Origin: an uncultured Pelagibacteraceae bacterium
GTDB taxonomy: Bacteria; Pseudomonadota; Alphaproteobacteria; Pelagibacterales; Pelagibacteraceae
Length of the DNA: 64,000 nucleotides
NCBI GenBank assembly: GCA_902622245.1
Contig: CACNPC010000004.1
Location: 1 to 64,000 of the forward strand
Reading direction: 5' to 3'
Position 1 is the stretch's first letter, and each line of letters begins with the position of its first letter. A program made the position numbers and the translations under genes. Of this stretch, positions 26,362 through 34,611 are shown piece after piece. The notes below the pieces were generated by a model. That model was not told where the DNA came from, did no database searches, and saw nothing but the letters and a program-made list of their open reading frames with translations.

Positions 26362-27584
26362 TGATCAAAGATACTATTAAAAGCCTTAATTTATCAGCAA
26401 CACTAAAAATAAATGAAAAATCAAAAGTTATTGAAAATGAAGGAAAAAATATTATTAAGTTTGGATTTGGACAATCACCTTTCCCAGTTCCAATTACTAT
26501 TGTTGAAGAATTAAAAAAAAATGCTCATCAGAAAAGTTATTTACCTATTCAAGGATTAGACAAATTAAGAAACTCAATTGCAAAATATGAGTCAAAAAAG
26601 AAAAATTACAATTTTAAATCAGATCAGGTCATTGTAGGTCCTGGAACCAAAGAGTTAATGTTTTTAATGCATTTAGCATTTGAAGGTGAAGTTTTGTTAC
26701 CAGCCCCAAGTTGGGTTTCTTATAAGCCACAATCAATTATAGCTAAAAATAACTATCATTGGATGCAAACATCTGCGGAAAACAATTGGTTTCCTAAAGC
26801 TCAAGAAATAGAAAAAATTATTTTAAAAAAACCAAATAGTAAATATCTCTTGTTTCTTAATTCTCCCAATAACCCATCAGGACAAGTATGCAAAAATTTA
26901 AAAGAAATTTCTTTAGTAATAAAAAAATATAATATTTTAGTTTTATCAGATGAAATTTATTCTGAATTAACATTTGATGAAAATTATATTTCTATATTCG
27001 AACACTGCCCTGATAATGTCATAATAAGTAATGGACTTAGCAAATGGTGTGGTGCTGGAGGATGGAGACTGGGATACTTTATAATACCAAAGAAAAAAAT
27101 TGAATTACTTAAATCTATGAAGGTTTTAGCAAGTGAAACATTCTCTGCAGTAAGTTCACCAATTCAGTTTGCTGCAATATCTGCTTTTAATGCTAATCAT
27201 GAACAATATATTTTTAAATCAAAAAAAATTCTTAAAGCTGTTGGAGAGTACGTATATAGAAATTTATCATCTAATAACATTATTATGAACAAACCAATGG
27301 GAGGCTTTTATTTATTGCCTGAATTTTTGAACAAAAAATTTAATAGTTCTTCCATGTTATGTGATGAAATTTTAACTAACTTAAATATTGCTTTGCTACC
27401 AGGAAGTGATTTTGGATTTGATCAAAAAAGGATGATAGTTCGTTTAAGTTTTACAGACTTTGACGGAGATACATTCATGAAAAATATTAATGAAAAAACA
27501 GATATTAATGATGAATTAATAAAATTGTATGCTCCAAAGGTAGTAGAAGGAGTAAATAAATTAAAATCTTGGGTTGAAAAATAA
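26361..27584 (+). CDS. class I/II PLP aminotransferase
   Basis: A 407-residue fold-type I aminotransferase of the AspC/Aat type. It has the substrate-side loop F-G-F-G-Q-S-P-F-P-V-P, N-S-P-N-N-P-S-G, D-E-I-Y-S-E-L, the PLP lysine in S-N-G-L-S-K-W-C-G-A-G-G-W-R-L-G-Y, and the carboxylate-binding R-L-S-F. The amino acid specificity is not readable. It is coupled to the acetoacetyl-CoA synthetase by a one-base overlap. Confidence 0.9.
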   Translation: MIKDTIKSLNLSATLKINEKSKVIENEGKNIIKFGFGQSPFPVPITIVEELKKNAHQKSYLPIQGLDKLRNSIAKYESKKKNYNFKSDQVIVGPGTKELMFLMHLAFEGEVLLPAPSWVSYKPQSIIAKNNYHWMQTSAENNWFPKAQEIEKIILKKPNSKYLLFLNSPNNPSGQVCKNLKEISLVIKKYNILVLSDEIYSELTFDENYISIFEHCPDNVIISNGLSKWCGAGGWRLGYFIIPKKKIELLKSMKVLASETFSAVSSPIQFAAISAFNANHEQYIFKSKKILKAVGEYVYRNLSSNNIIMNKPMGGFYLLPEFLNKKFNSSSMLCDEILTNLNIALLPGSDFGFDQKRMIVRLSFTDFDGDTFMKNINEKTDINDELIKLYAPKVVEGVNKLKSWVEK

Positions 27585-27692
27585 TAATCAGTTAAAAAAT
27601 TCCTTAATTAGCAATACTAATATTTAATGAATTTACTAGACACTCGAAGTAATAAATAGTTAGATTTGATTTTAAAACTTTAGAGAGGGTAT

Positions 27693-28700
27693 ATGAAAAA
27701 AATATTATCAACAATATCAAGTTCTCTGATTATTTTTGCTGCTATATTTTCATTTGGATCAATAGCAAAATCAGCAGAGTTTTTTACAATAGGCACAGGA
27801 GGACCAACTGGAGTTTATTTTCAGACAGGTAACGCCATTTGTAAAATGTTACACAAATCAGCAATTAGTGCTGAACATGGTAGAAAAAAAGGCATGAAAA
27901 ATAAAGCTTACAGATGTACCGCTCCTTCAACTGGAGGCTCAAATTATAACATCGGACAAATAAAAGATGGCGAGTTTCAATTTGGTGTAGCACAATCTGA
28001 CTGGCAATATCATGCTTACAATGGATCAAGCAAATGGGAAGGAAAGCAATTCAAAAATTTAAGAGCTGTTTTCTCAGTACATAACGAGCCATTTCAAATC
28101 TGGGCTAGAAAAAAAGCAAAAGTCAAAGATTTTATGGGTCTTAAAGGAAAAGTAGTAAACATTGGGAACCCAGGTTCTGGTCAAAGAGGAACAATGGAAG
28201 AATTAATGAAAGCTATGGGCGTTGATAACAGTTTCTTTAAATCAGTTACTGAGCTAACATCTTCAGAGCAAGTAAAAGCTCTATGTGATGGTAAAATTGA
28301 TGCGTTTGGATATTCAGTGGGTTTTCCAAATGGGGCAATGGAACAAGCAGCAACATGTGCAGCTAAAGCTATGCCAATCAATTTAACAGGAGATGTAATT
28401 GATGGAATTATAAGTGGAGCTGATTATTATGCATCTGCAACAATTCCAAAAGGTACTTATACTAAACAGAAAAAAGATGTAACTACATTCGGTGTTAAAG
28501 CTACTGTAGTAACAAGTGTGGATGTATCTGAAGATTTAGTTTACCAGGTTACAAAAGCTGTTTTTGAAAATTTTGATGATTTTAGAAAACAACATCCAGC
28601 TTTTGCTCCTTTAGAGAAAAAAAATATGATAGCTGATGGTTTATCAGCACCACTTCATCCTGGAGCTGTTAAATACTATAAAGAAGCTGGTTTAATGTAA
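27693..28700 (+). CDS. TAXI-family TRAP transporter solute receptor
   Basis: A 335-residue periplasmic binding protein with a signal peptide (M-K-K-I, hydrophobic core, cleavage near A-K-S-A-E). The TAXI start is F-F-T-I-G-T-G-G-P-T-G-V-Y-F, with later A-P-S-T-G-G-S and F-G-V-A-Q-S-D. The receptor delivers its ligand to the fused TRAP permease encoded next. Ligands of this family include glutamate and small dicarboxylates; the ligand here is unknown. A good ribosome site (GAGAGGG) precedes the ATG. A strong terminator separates it from the permease, which would keep receptor mRNA in excess. Confidence 0.95.
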   Translation: MKKILSTISSSLIIFAAIFSFGSIAKSAEFFTIGTGGPTGVYFQTGNAICKMLHKSAISAEHGRKKGMKNKAYRCTAPSTGGSNYNIGQIKDGEFQFGVAQSDWQYHAYNGSSKWEGKQFKNLRAVFSVHNEPFQIWARKKAKVKDFMGLKGKVVNIGNPGSGQRGTMEELMKAMGVDNSFFKSVTELTSSEQVKALCDGKIDAFGYSVGFPNGAMEQAATCAAKAMPINLTGDVIDGIISGADYYASATIPKGTYTKQKKDVTTFGVKATVVTSVDVSEDLVYQVTKAVFENFDDFRKQHPAFAPLEKKNMIADGLSAPLHPGAVKYYKEAGLM

Positions 28701-28722
28701 TTAAATCCATATAAAAAAATTG

Positions 28723-28753
28723 AGGCCCAATATATCTATTGGGCCTTTTTTTT
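28723..28753 (+). terminator. intrinsic terminator between TRAP receptor and permease
   Basis: AGGCCCAATA pairs exactly with TATTGGGCCT across a 4-base TATC loop, followed by a long T tract. It lies 23 bases after the receptor stop and 16 bases before the permease ATG. Partial read-through would give the usual receptor-over-permease ratio. Confidence 0.93.
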
Positions 28754-28768
28754 TATATATTAAGCTGA

Positions 28769-31090
28769 ATGTCAGCAGACATAGAAAAAAAAATTGAAAA
28801 TAAGATTAAAGAAGATCTTTCTCCTACAAGAAACCTATCAGGATTTCATTTAAAGTTAGTTGCAGTTATTGCAATAACTTGGTCTTTATTTCAGCTTTGG
28901 TATGCTTCTCCATTTCCATTTTGGCTTAATTTTGGAATGTTTAAAGGTTTACCTGCTAGAGCAATTCATCTTGGTTTTGCACTTTTGTTAGCTTTTTTAA
29001 TATTTCCATATGCACGAGATAAAAAAGTAAATTTTATAGATATACTAATTGCGATAACAGGTGCGGTTTGTTGTTTATATATTTATTTTTTTTATGATCA
29101 ATTAGTAGATAGGGGTGGAATATTACTTAAAATAAATCTTTCCGATAATTTTACTATTCCAATTGAGTTAATATTAGGAATAATCGGAATATTAATTCTT
29201 CTAGAGGCTACACGAAGAGTAATAGGCATCCCATTAGTTGTTATCGCCATTTGTTTTTTGTTATTTTCTTATTTTGGTCAATATGCACCAGATATAATTT
29301 CACATGGTGGATTATCATTAAAAAGGTTAGTTGGTTTTCAATGGTTTGATCAAGAAGCAATTTTTGGAATTCCGATAGGTGTTTCTGTTGATTTCATTTT
29401 TCTCTTTGTACTTTTTGGAGCACTTTTAGAAACTGCTGGAGGAGGCAAATATTTTTTAGATTTAGCTTTTGCAATGGTTGGAAAAATGCGAGGTGGTCCT
29501 GCCAAAGCAGCTATTCTTGGATCTGGTATGACAGGATTAATCTCAGGATCATCAATTGCTAATACAGTTACAACTGGAACATTTACAATTCCAATTATGA
29601 AAAAAACAGGTTTTTCGAAAGAAAAAGCGGGTGCAATCGAAGTATCTTCATCAGTTAATGGTCAAATAATGCCTCCAGTTATGGGAGCAGCAGCTTTTGT
29701 GATGGCAAGTTTTATTGGAGTTACATATTTTGAAGTTGTCAAACATGCTTTTTTACCAGCTATAATTTCTTACATTGCACTATTTTATATATCTCACCTT
29801 GAAGCACTTAAATTAAATTTAAAAGGTATGGATGAAAACGATATTCCAAAATTAAAAAAAACATTTTTTGAAGGAATACATTTTTTAGTTCCAATATTTG
29901 TTCTCATATATCTACTAGTTTATATGAGGCTTACAGCTTCTTACTCTATTTTTTTTGCAACAATAACATTAATTACAGTCAATCTTTTAAATAAATTTTT
30001 CAAAGAAAAGAACTTTAAGAATGCTTTAATACATTGGTATAACCAAACTGTTGTTGGTTTCGAAAAGGGCGCCTTGAATATGGTTAGTGTCGGAATAGCA
30101 ATTGCAACAGCAGGTATTATAGTTGGTGCAGTTGGATCTACAGGTTTGAGCACTAATTTAATAATTGTAATCGAGTCGATTGCAAAAGATAATGTTATTA
30201 TTCTTTTATTTTTAACTATTATTTTGTGTTTACTGCTGGGTATGGGTTTACCAACTACGGCAAACTATGTTGTTGTAGCGTCTCTAATGGCAACTGTTCT
30301 TGTGGATGTTGGAAATGCATCAGGATTTATTTTTCCTCTAATTGCTGTTCATTTATTCGTATTCTATTTTGGTCTAATGGCAGATGTAACACCTCCAGTT
30401 GGCTTAGCATCTTACGCAGCTGCTGCTATTTCTGGTGGAGACCCATTAAGAACAGGAGCCCAGGCATTTTGGTATAGTCTGAGAACAGGAATACTTCCTA
30501 TTGTATTCTTATTTAACAGCGAGTTATTATTAATTGGTATTGAAAGTATATGGCATGGCTTAATGGTCATAGCAACTTCATTGATTGGGATTTTAGTATT
30601 TACTTCTGCTACTCAGGGATGGTTTATAAATAAACTGAGATGGTATGAGATTATTATTTTTTTAATAATTTCAATATCATTATTATCTCCAGAATTTATT
30701 CTAAATAAATTTTACCCAAAATATAACTATTTAAGTATTGAAGAAATAAACAAAAAACAGTTTGATTATAATAAAGAGATAAGAATTAAAATTACTAGAC
30801 TTACAGAGTACGGAGAAAGATATAAATTATTTGTAATTGAAAAAAATAGTTTCGATGAAAATTTCAGTTTAGATGATTATGGAATGAGCTTAGTTGTAGA
30901 AGATAATAAAACCATAATTGATACTTTAAAATGGAATGGAATTGCAAAAAAATCTGGTTTAGATATGGGAGATATTATTAATGAATTTAAAATTGAAAAT
31001 CAGAATAGACCAAAAAAAGAAATAATTTATCCTATTGCCCTCATTCTTTTATCAATCTTTGGTTATTTAAATATAAGAAGAGGAATTTAG
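28769..31090 (+). CDS. fused TRAP transporter permease (TAXI type, 4TM/12TM)
   Basis: A 773-residue inner-membrane protein fusing the small (DctQ-like) and large (DctM-like) TRAP subunits. It uses ion gradients to import the ligand of the upstream receptor. The large-subunit signatures are G-S-G-M-T-G-L-I-S-G-S-S-I-A-N-T-V-T-T-G-T-F-T-I-P and G-M-G-L-P-T-T-A-N-Y-V-V, then D-V-T-P-P-V-G-L-A-S-Y-A. Residues from about 650 form a soluble tail of the DUF3394 type, with a PDZ-like N-G-I-A-K-K-S-G-L-D-M-G-D-I. One last helix precedes the C-terminus. Confidence 0.95.
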   Translation: MSADIEKKIENKIKEDLSPTRNLSGFHLKLVAVIAITWSLFQLWYASPFPFWLNFGMFKGLPARAIHLGFALLLAFLIFPYARDKKVNFIDILIAITGAVCCLYIYFFYDQLVDRGGILLKINLSDNFTIPIELILGIIGILILLEATRRVIGIPLVVIAICFLLFSYFGQYAPDIISHGGLSLKRLVGFQWFDQEAIFGIPIGVSVDFIFLFVLFGALLETAGGGKYFLDLAFAMVGKMRGGPAKAAILGSGMTGLISGSSIANTVTTGTFTIPIMKKTGFSKEKAGAIEVSSSVNGQIMPPVMGAAAFVMASFIGVTYFEVVKHAFLPAIISYIALFYISHLEALKLNLKGMDENDIPKLKKTFFEGIHFLVPIFVLIYLLVYMRLTASYSIFFATITLITVNLLNKFFKEKNFKNALIHWYNQTVVGFEKGALNMVSVGIAIATAGIIVGAVGSTGLSTNLIIVIESIAKDNVIILLFLTIILCLLLGMGLPTTANYVVVASLMATVLVDVGNASGFIFPLIAVHLFVFYFGLMADVTPPVGLASYAAAAISGGDPLRTGAQAFWYSLRTGILPIVFLFNSELLLIGIESIWHGLMVIATSLIGILVFTSATQGWFINKLRWYEIIIFLIISISLLSPEFILNKFYPKYNYLSIEEINKKQFDYNKEIRIKITRLTEYGERYKLFVIEKNSFDENFSLDDYGMSLVVEDNKTIIDTLKWNGIAKKSGLDMGDIINEFKIENQNRPKKEIIYPIALILLSIFGYLNIRRGI

Positions 31091-31506
31091 CTTAGACCTG
31101 CATGGGGTAACTTACGTTGAAGTATTTTCCAAATACCTGTAGCTGATGCAACTATCTTACCTTTACATTCTAAATAGCACTCTAAAAAAACCATGCTTTT
31201 TGTTTTTTTTTTAATTTTTACATATCCAAAAATTTCATCACCAATAGTCGAAGGTCCGATAAAGTTAATATTAAGTGTTATAGTTACACAAGGCTGATTA
31301 CCCGAAATTCTATGGGCTCCAGATCCACACCCGGTATCTATGATCGATGCTATATACCCACCATGAGTAATGCCAGCTCTGTTAAGATGGTTTTTTTTTA
31401 TTTTAGTTTTAAATTCATATTTAGTTTTTGAGATATCTCTTAGTAGCAAACCACCATTGTGTCTCATAAAACCTTTTTTAACGCTAATTTGTTTAAATTT
31501 TTTCAT
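31087..31506 (-). CDS. PaaI-like hotdog thioesterase
   Basis: A 139-residue hotdog-fold protein with H-L-N-R-A-G-I-T-H-G-G-Y-I-A-S-I-I-D, the conserved H-G-G and helix acid of PaaI/YbgC-like acyl-CoA thioesterases. It also has the strand T-L-N-I-N-F-I-G-P. It probably hydrolyses an acyl- or aryl-CoA thioester in the cytosol; the substrate is unknown. It converges on the TRAP permease with a 4-base overlap. Confidence 0.87.
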   Translation of the reverse strand: MKKFKQISVKKGFMRHNGGLLLRDISKTKYEFKTKIKKNHLNRAGITHGGYIASIIDTGCGSGAHRISGNQPCVTITLNINFIGPSTIGDEIFGYVKIKKKTKSMVFLECYLECKGKIVASATGIWKILQRKLPHAGLS

Positions 31507-31588
31507 TAAATAATAATGGTTATCAAAAATAATATTATGATAACTATGACAAAAAAATAAATCACAGATTTTTGAAGTGATAATTTCA

Positions 31589-32008
31589 TTACTTCTTAAA
31601 CTTATTATTTTTTAATTTGTCCAATATTTCATTATCACGTTTAAAGCTTTCGTCTATAAAATTATAAGCATCAGAGTAAATACTCAAGACTCTTAAGATA
31701 AATTTTTTATTTTTTTTTAAACTATCATCAATATAATTAATAATTTCCGCATTATATTTAACTAATTCAAGTATAAAATCTTCCTTTTTTCGAATGCTTA
31801 AATCAGCGTATTGAAATGTATAACTCCAATATTTTACAACCTTAGAGATAAACTTTTCATTTTTTTTTAACTCATTACTTGCATACTGAAAATTAAACCC
31901 ATTCCAATGTACAGCATGAAATACAAACTCTTCATCAGACCAAAATTTTTTTGGCACTTTATCATGCTCATCTTTAAGAACATATTCAAGTATATCCCAT
32001 TTATTCAT
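31589..32008 (-). CDS. DUF4116-like helical repeat protein
   Basis: A 139-residue protein from the ATG at 32008 (the frame is open to 32032). It is built of about four repeats of roughly 24-28 residues with the pattern D/K-x-E/K-F-(I/V)-x-x-(V/L)-V-x-x-x-(A/Y)-x-x-(F/I)-x-Y-(A/I)-(D/S). This matches DUF4116, whose function is unknown. No signal or membrane segment is seen. Strand and position separate it from core genes. With the glycosyltransferase-like gene and the GT-C gene it forms an accessory block ending at tRNA-Arg. Confidence 0.65.
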   Translation of the reverse strand: MNKWDILEYVLKDEHDKVPKKFWSDEEFVFHAVHWNGFNFQYASNELKKNEKFISKVVKYWSYTFQYADLSIRKKEDFILELVKYNAEIINYIDDSLKKNKKFILRVLSIYSDAYNFIDESFKRDNEILDKLKNNKFKK

Positions 32009-32091
32009 ACATATTTTATAAAATAAATACAAATTTTTTACAATTTTTTAATCATTTAAATATATTACGGAATAATATACTCATCAAAAAA

Positions 32092-32898
32092 ATGAAAGAA
32101 TTAATAGAAAAAAAATTTTTTGAAAACAACATTACAAAAAAAAAAAATTTATTATTTTTTACTGGCCACCTAAGAACAATTGAACACTTAATTAAGTTTC
32201 ATAAAAAATTTATGGTAAATAATGACTCTGATCTTGCAATAACAACATGGGTGGATGAAAACGACAGCTCAGAACTAATAGTTAAAATACAAAAAATATT
32301 AAAACCAATATATTTTGAAATAGAAGAATTTAATTTTAATAAAACAACACAAATATTTGGAAATCTAAATAAATTTGATTATGTGTTTGGAAAATCTGCA
32401 TTATCTACAAGATCTCAAGTTTATAAAATGTTAAGAACCTTAGAAATATTAAAAATTATTGAAAATCTACAAAATAAAAAATACAAGATAGTCTTTAAAA
32501 GCAGACCAGATCTATTTTTTAATTCAAAAATTAATACCAATATTAGTGAAGAGATTTTCTTTGAAAGCACAATCGGAGATTGGAAAAAAGATAGATCTGA
32601 TAGGTTCTTTTATGCTTCAAGAGGCGAGTATGTTAGATTTGTAAATTCAATGAAAGATTCTGGAAAAATTAGTTGGAATGAAAATTCTACGTATCCCATT
32701 TATGATAAAATACCACTTCAGGAACAATTCATAAAATACTGTTGTGAAAAAGGAAATTTTAAATCAAACTTATTTTTTCCAATAACGAAAGTTTGGAGAC
32801 CAGAAAGTGAACCAAAATTTAAAGATATCATTAAAATTTTTTTCAAACGATTTTATAAATATTTAGTTTATATAAAAAAAAAAAGAATTAATTTGTGA
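32092..32898 (+). CDS. putative glycosyltransferase-like protein (surface polysaccharide)
   Basis: A 268-residue protein I cannot place in a named family with certainty. It begins with a Rossmann-like segment (F-F-T-G-H-L-R-T-I) and has a central Y-K-I-V-F-K-S-R-P-D-L-F-F. The latter is close to the F-I-L-K-T-R-P-D-I-R-I motif of the WavE-like protein at 58888-60069, and such R-x-D segments sit near the sugar-nucleotide site in WavE-type proteins. The C-terminus is strongly basic. No signal or membrane helix is present. The neighbouring GT-C gene supports a glycan role. Confidence 0.55.
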   Translation: MKELIEKKFFENNITKKKNLLFFTGHLRTIEHLIKFHKKFMVNNDSDLAITTWVDENDSSELIVKIQKILKPIYFEIEEFNFNKTTQIFGNLNKFDYVFGKSALSTRSQVYKMLRTLEILKIIENLQNKKYKIVFKSRPDLFFNSKINTNISEEIFFESTIGDWKKDRSDRFFYASRGEYVRFVNSMKDSGKISWNENSTYPIYDKIPLQEQFIKYCCEKGNFKSNLFFPITKVWRPESEPKFKDIIKIFFKRFYKYLVYIKKKRINL

Positions 32899-32911
32899 AA
32901 AGAATTTAACA

Positions 32912-34384
32912 TTAATTCATATATTCATATTTTGTAATTACATAACCATTGAATCTAAGACTATTTTCTCTTTTATGATTTCTTGGATCTACTTTATAAG
33001 GTTTACAATCATACATTTCATTCCAATAGCTGCCTTTCTCTTGATGCCAATTTAAATCTAAGCATAAATACCAAAAATCTTTTTGAATCTTTTGAATTTG
33101 ATTTTCTTTTAGTAATGGTATTGTAAAATTTTCATATCCATTTTTCAAATAATATTCAAAGTATCCATAATTTTGACTAACAACATATTCTACTTTCGAT
33201 TTGTTAAAGGTCTTAATCAAAGATGGAGTGTCAGGTTTTCTTACTTGAGGAGAATTTACATTCTTAAAATATACAATAGGTGTAAATATTATTAAAAAAA
33301 GTATTAATGATTGTCTTATAAATTGTTTTTTAATATCAATAATATAACAAACATTTATGATTATAATTATTGGAACTAAATAAGACCAATATCTCTGCCC
33401 ATTTATACCTGTAAAAAAAGTTGTGCCTATTATTATAAATACATAAGTACTTATAAGCAAAATTATCAAATATGATAAATGTAAATTTTTAAAGAAATTT
33501 TTTTTTAATTTTAAAATTGATAAAGCAACTATTACAAGATTTATAGCTCCGATTATGTATGAAGAAAAATAATGCTTGAAATTGTATCCAATAAAAAATT
33601 CTAAATTCAATTGATTGTGACCAATATTTGTCCCGTCAAGACGATTAATTATGTATTCAAAGTTAGTAAAAATATACATTACACAAGAAAAAAATAATCC
33701 GAAAAATATAAAATATATCTTTTTTCTACTTTTTAATTCATTTTCTTTAAATAAAAGAAATAGAAGTAAAATAGCTTGAGAAAAAATAATAACTATTGAT
33801 AAAGGATGAATTGTTATTGTTAATATTGAAATTAGAGTAAAAAAAATAATCTTAAAAATATTAATTTTTTTTTTTATACGCTTTATTAAATCAAAAAAAA
33901 TTATAACTGAAATTAGTTGGATAAATAACGCCAAGTTTACAACCAGGATATCTTGTGAACACCAAATGAGAAATAAATTAAACGATGTTAAAAATAAAAC
34001 TAAATTAACTGAAGAATTTTTTAAAATATATCTTGAAATAAAAAAAACTAATATCAGACACGAAGTATTTAAAAATATATGAAAAAGTTTAAGTGAATAT
34101 ACTGTATGTCCAAAATAATTAGTATATAGATTAAGTATATAATAATAAAAAGGTGGAACTAATGTTGGAGATTTTTGAGTTCTATCAAAAATTTCACTAA
34201 AGGAATATAAAGGCTCAGAATTCCAAAAAGTTAAATATTCATCTCCCCATAGACCAACATCATTGTAATTGTTTAATCTAAGATAAAGAGCTAGAAATAA
34301 AAATAGAAAAGATAAAAGATAGCTGTTTGAAAATCTTTTTAATAATAAATCAAATGGCATCTGAAATATTACAATTATCATCAA
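32912..34384 (-). CDS. GT-C-fold membrane glycosyltransferase
   Basis: A 490-residue polytopic protein with about ten hydrophobic segments. The first extracytoplasmic loop carries G-L-W-G-D-E-Y, the acidic motif of the ArnT/PMT-type GT-C superfamily, followed by P-P-F-Y-Y-Y-I-L-N-L-Y. A soluble C-terminal domain of about 110 residues follows (L-D-L-N-W-H-Q-E near residue 447). Such enzymes move a sugar from a polyprenyl-phosphate donor to lipid A, a glycan or a protein on the periplasmic side. The ATG at 34360 is an equally good start. It follows tRNA-Arg on the same strand. Confidence 0.78.
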   Translation of the reverse strand: MMIIVIFQMPFDLLLKRFSNSYLLSFLFLFLALYLRLNNYNDVGLWGDEYLTFWNSEPLYSFSEIFDRTQKSPTLVPPFYYYILNLYTNYFGHTVYSLKLFHIFLNTSCLILVFFISRYILKNSSVNLVLFLTSFNLFLIWCSQDILVVNLALFIQLISVIIFFDLIKRIKKKINIFKIIFFTLISILTITIHPLSIVIIFSQAILLLFLLFKENELKSRKKIYFIFFGLFFSCVMYIFTNFEYIINRLDGTNIGHNQLNLEFFIGYNFKHYFSSYIIGAINLVIVALSILKLKKNFFKNLHLSYLIILLISTYVFIIIGTTFFTGINGQRYWSYLVPIIIIINVCYIIDIKKQFIRQSLILFLIIFTPIVYFKNVNSPQVRKPDTPSLIKTFNKSKVEYVVSQNYGYFEYYLKNGYENFTIPLLKENQIQKIQKDFWYLCLDLNWHQEKGSYWNEMYDCKPYKVDPRNHKRENSLRFNGYVITKYEYMN

Positions 34385-34423
34385 AAAAATGATGTGTAAA
34401 ATTTAATGTGGATTGAAATTTTT

Positions 34424-34500
34424 TGGTGCGCCTGCTAGGAGTCGAACCCAGAACCTCCTGGTCCGTAGCCAAGCGCTCTATCCAATTGAGCTACAGGCGC
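34424..34500 (-). tRNA. tRNA-Arg (ACG)
   Basis: A 77-base tRNA on the minus strand. Acceptor GCGCCTG pairs with CAGGCGC. The anticodon stem CTTGG/CCAGG encloses CTACGGA, giving anticodon ACG. The T loop is TTCGACT and the encoded CCA is at 34424-34426. The GT-C glycosyltransferase gene lies about 40 bases downstream on the same strand. Confidence 0.97.
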
Positions 34501-34611
34501 TAATTATAATCTATTCTTTTAACATTTATTATTAATTTTATTAAATTTTAATAATGGTCAAAAATATACATCTATTAAAAGCAAATAATATATATATATA
34601 CAATTAGTTAA

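Noticed and set aside
34360..34500. Phage or island attachment site at tRNA-Arg
   Set aside because: No duplicated tRNA 3' segment or integrase was seen in the adjacent block.
34540..34611. AT-repeat (tatatata) before aceE as a repeat element or promoter
   Set aside because: A short dinucleotide run is expected in such an AT-rich spacer, and no paired -35 region could be assigned with confidence.
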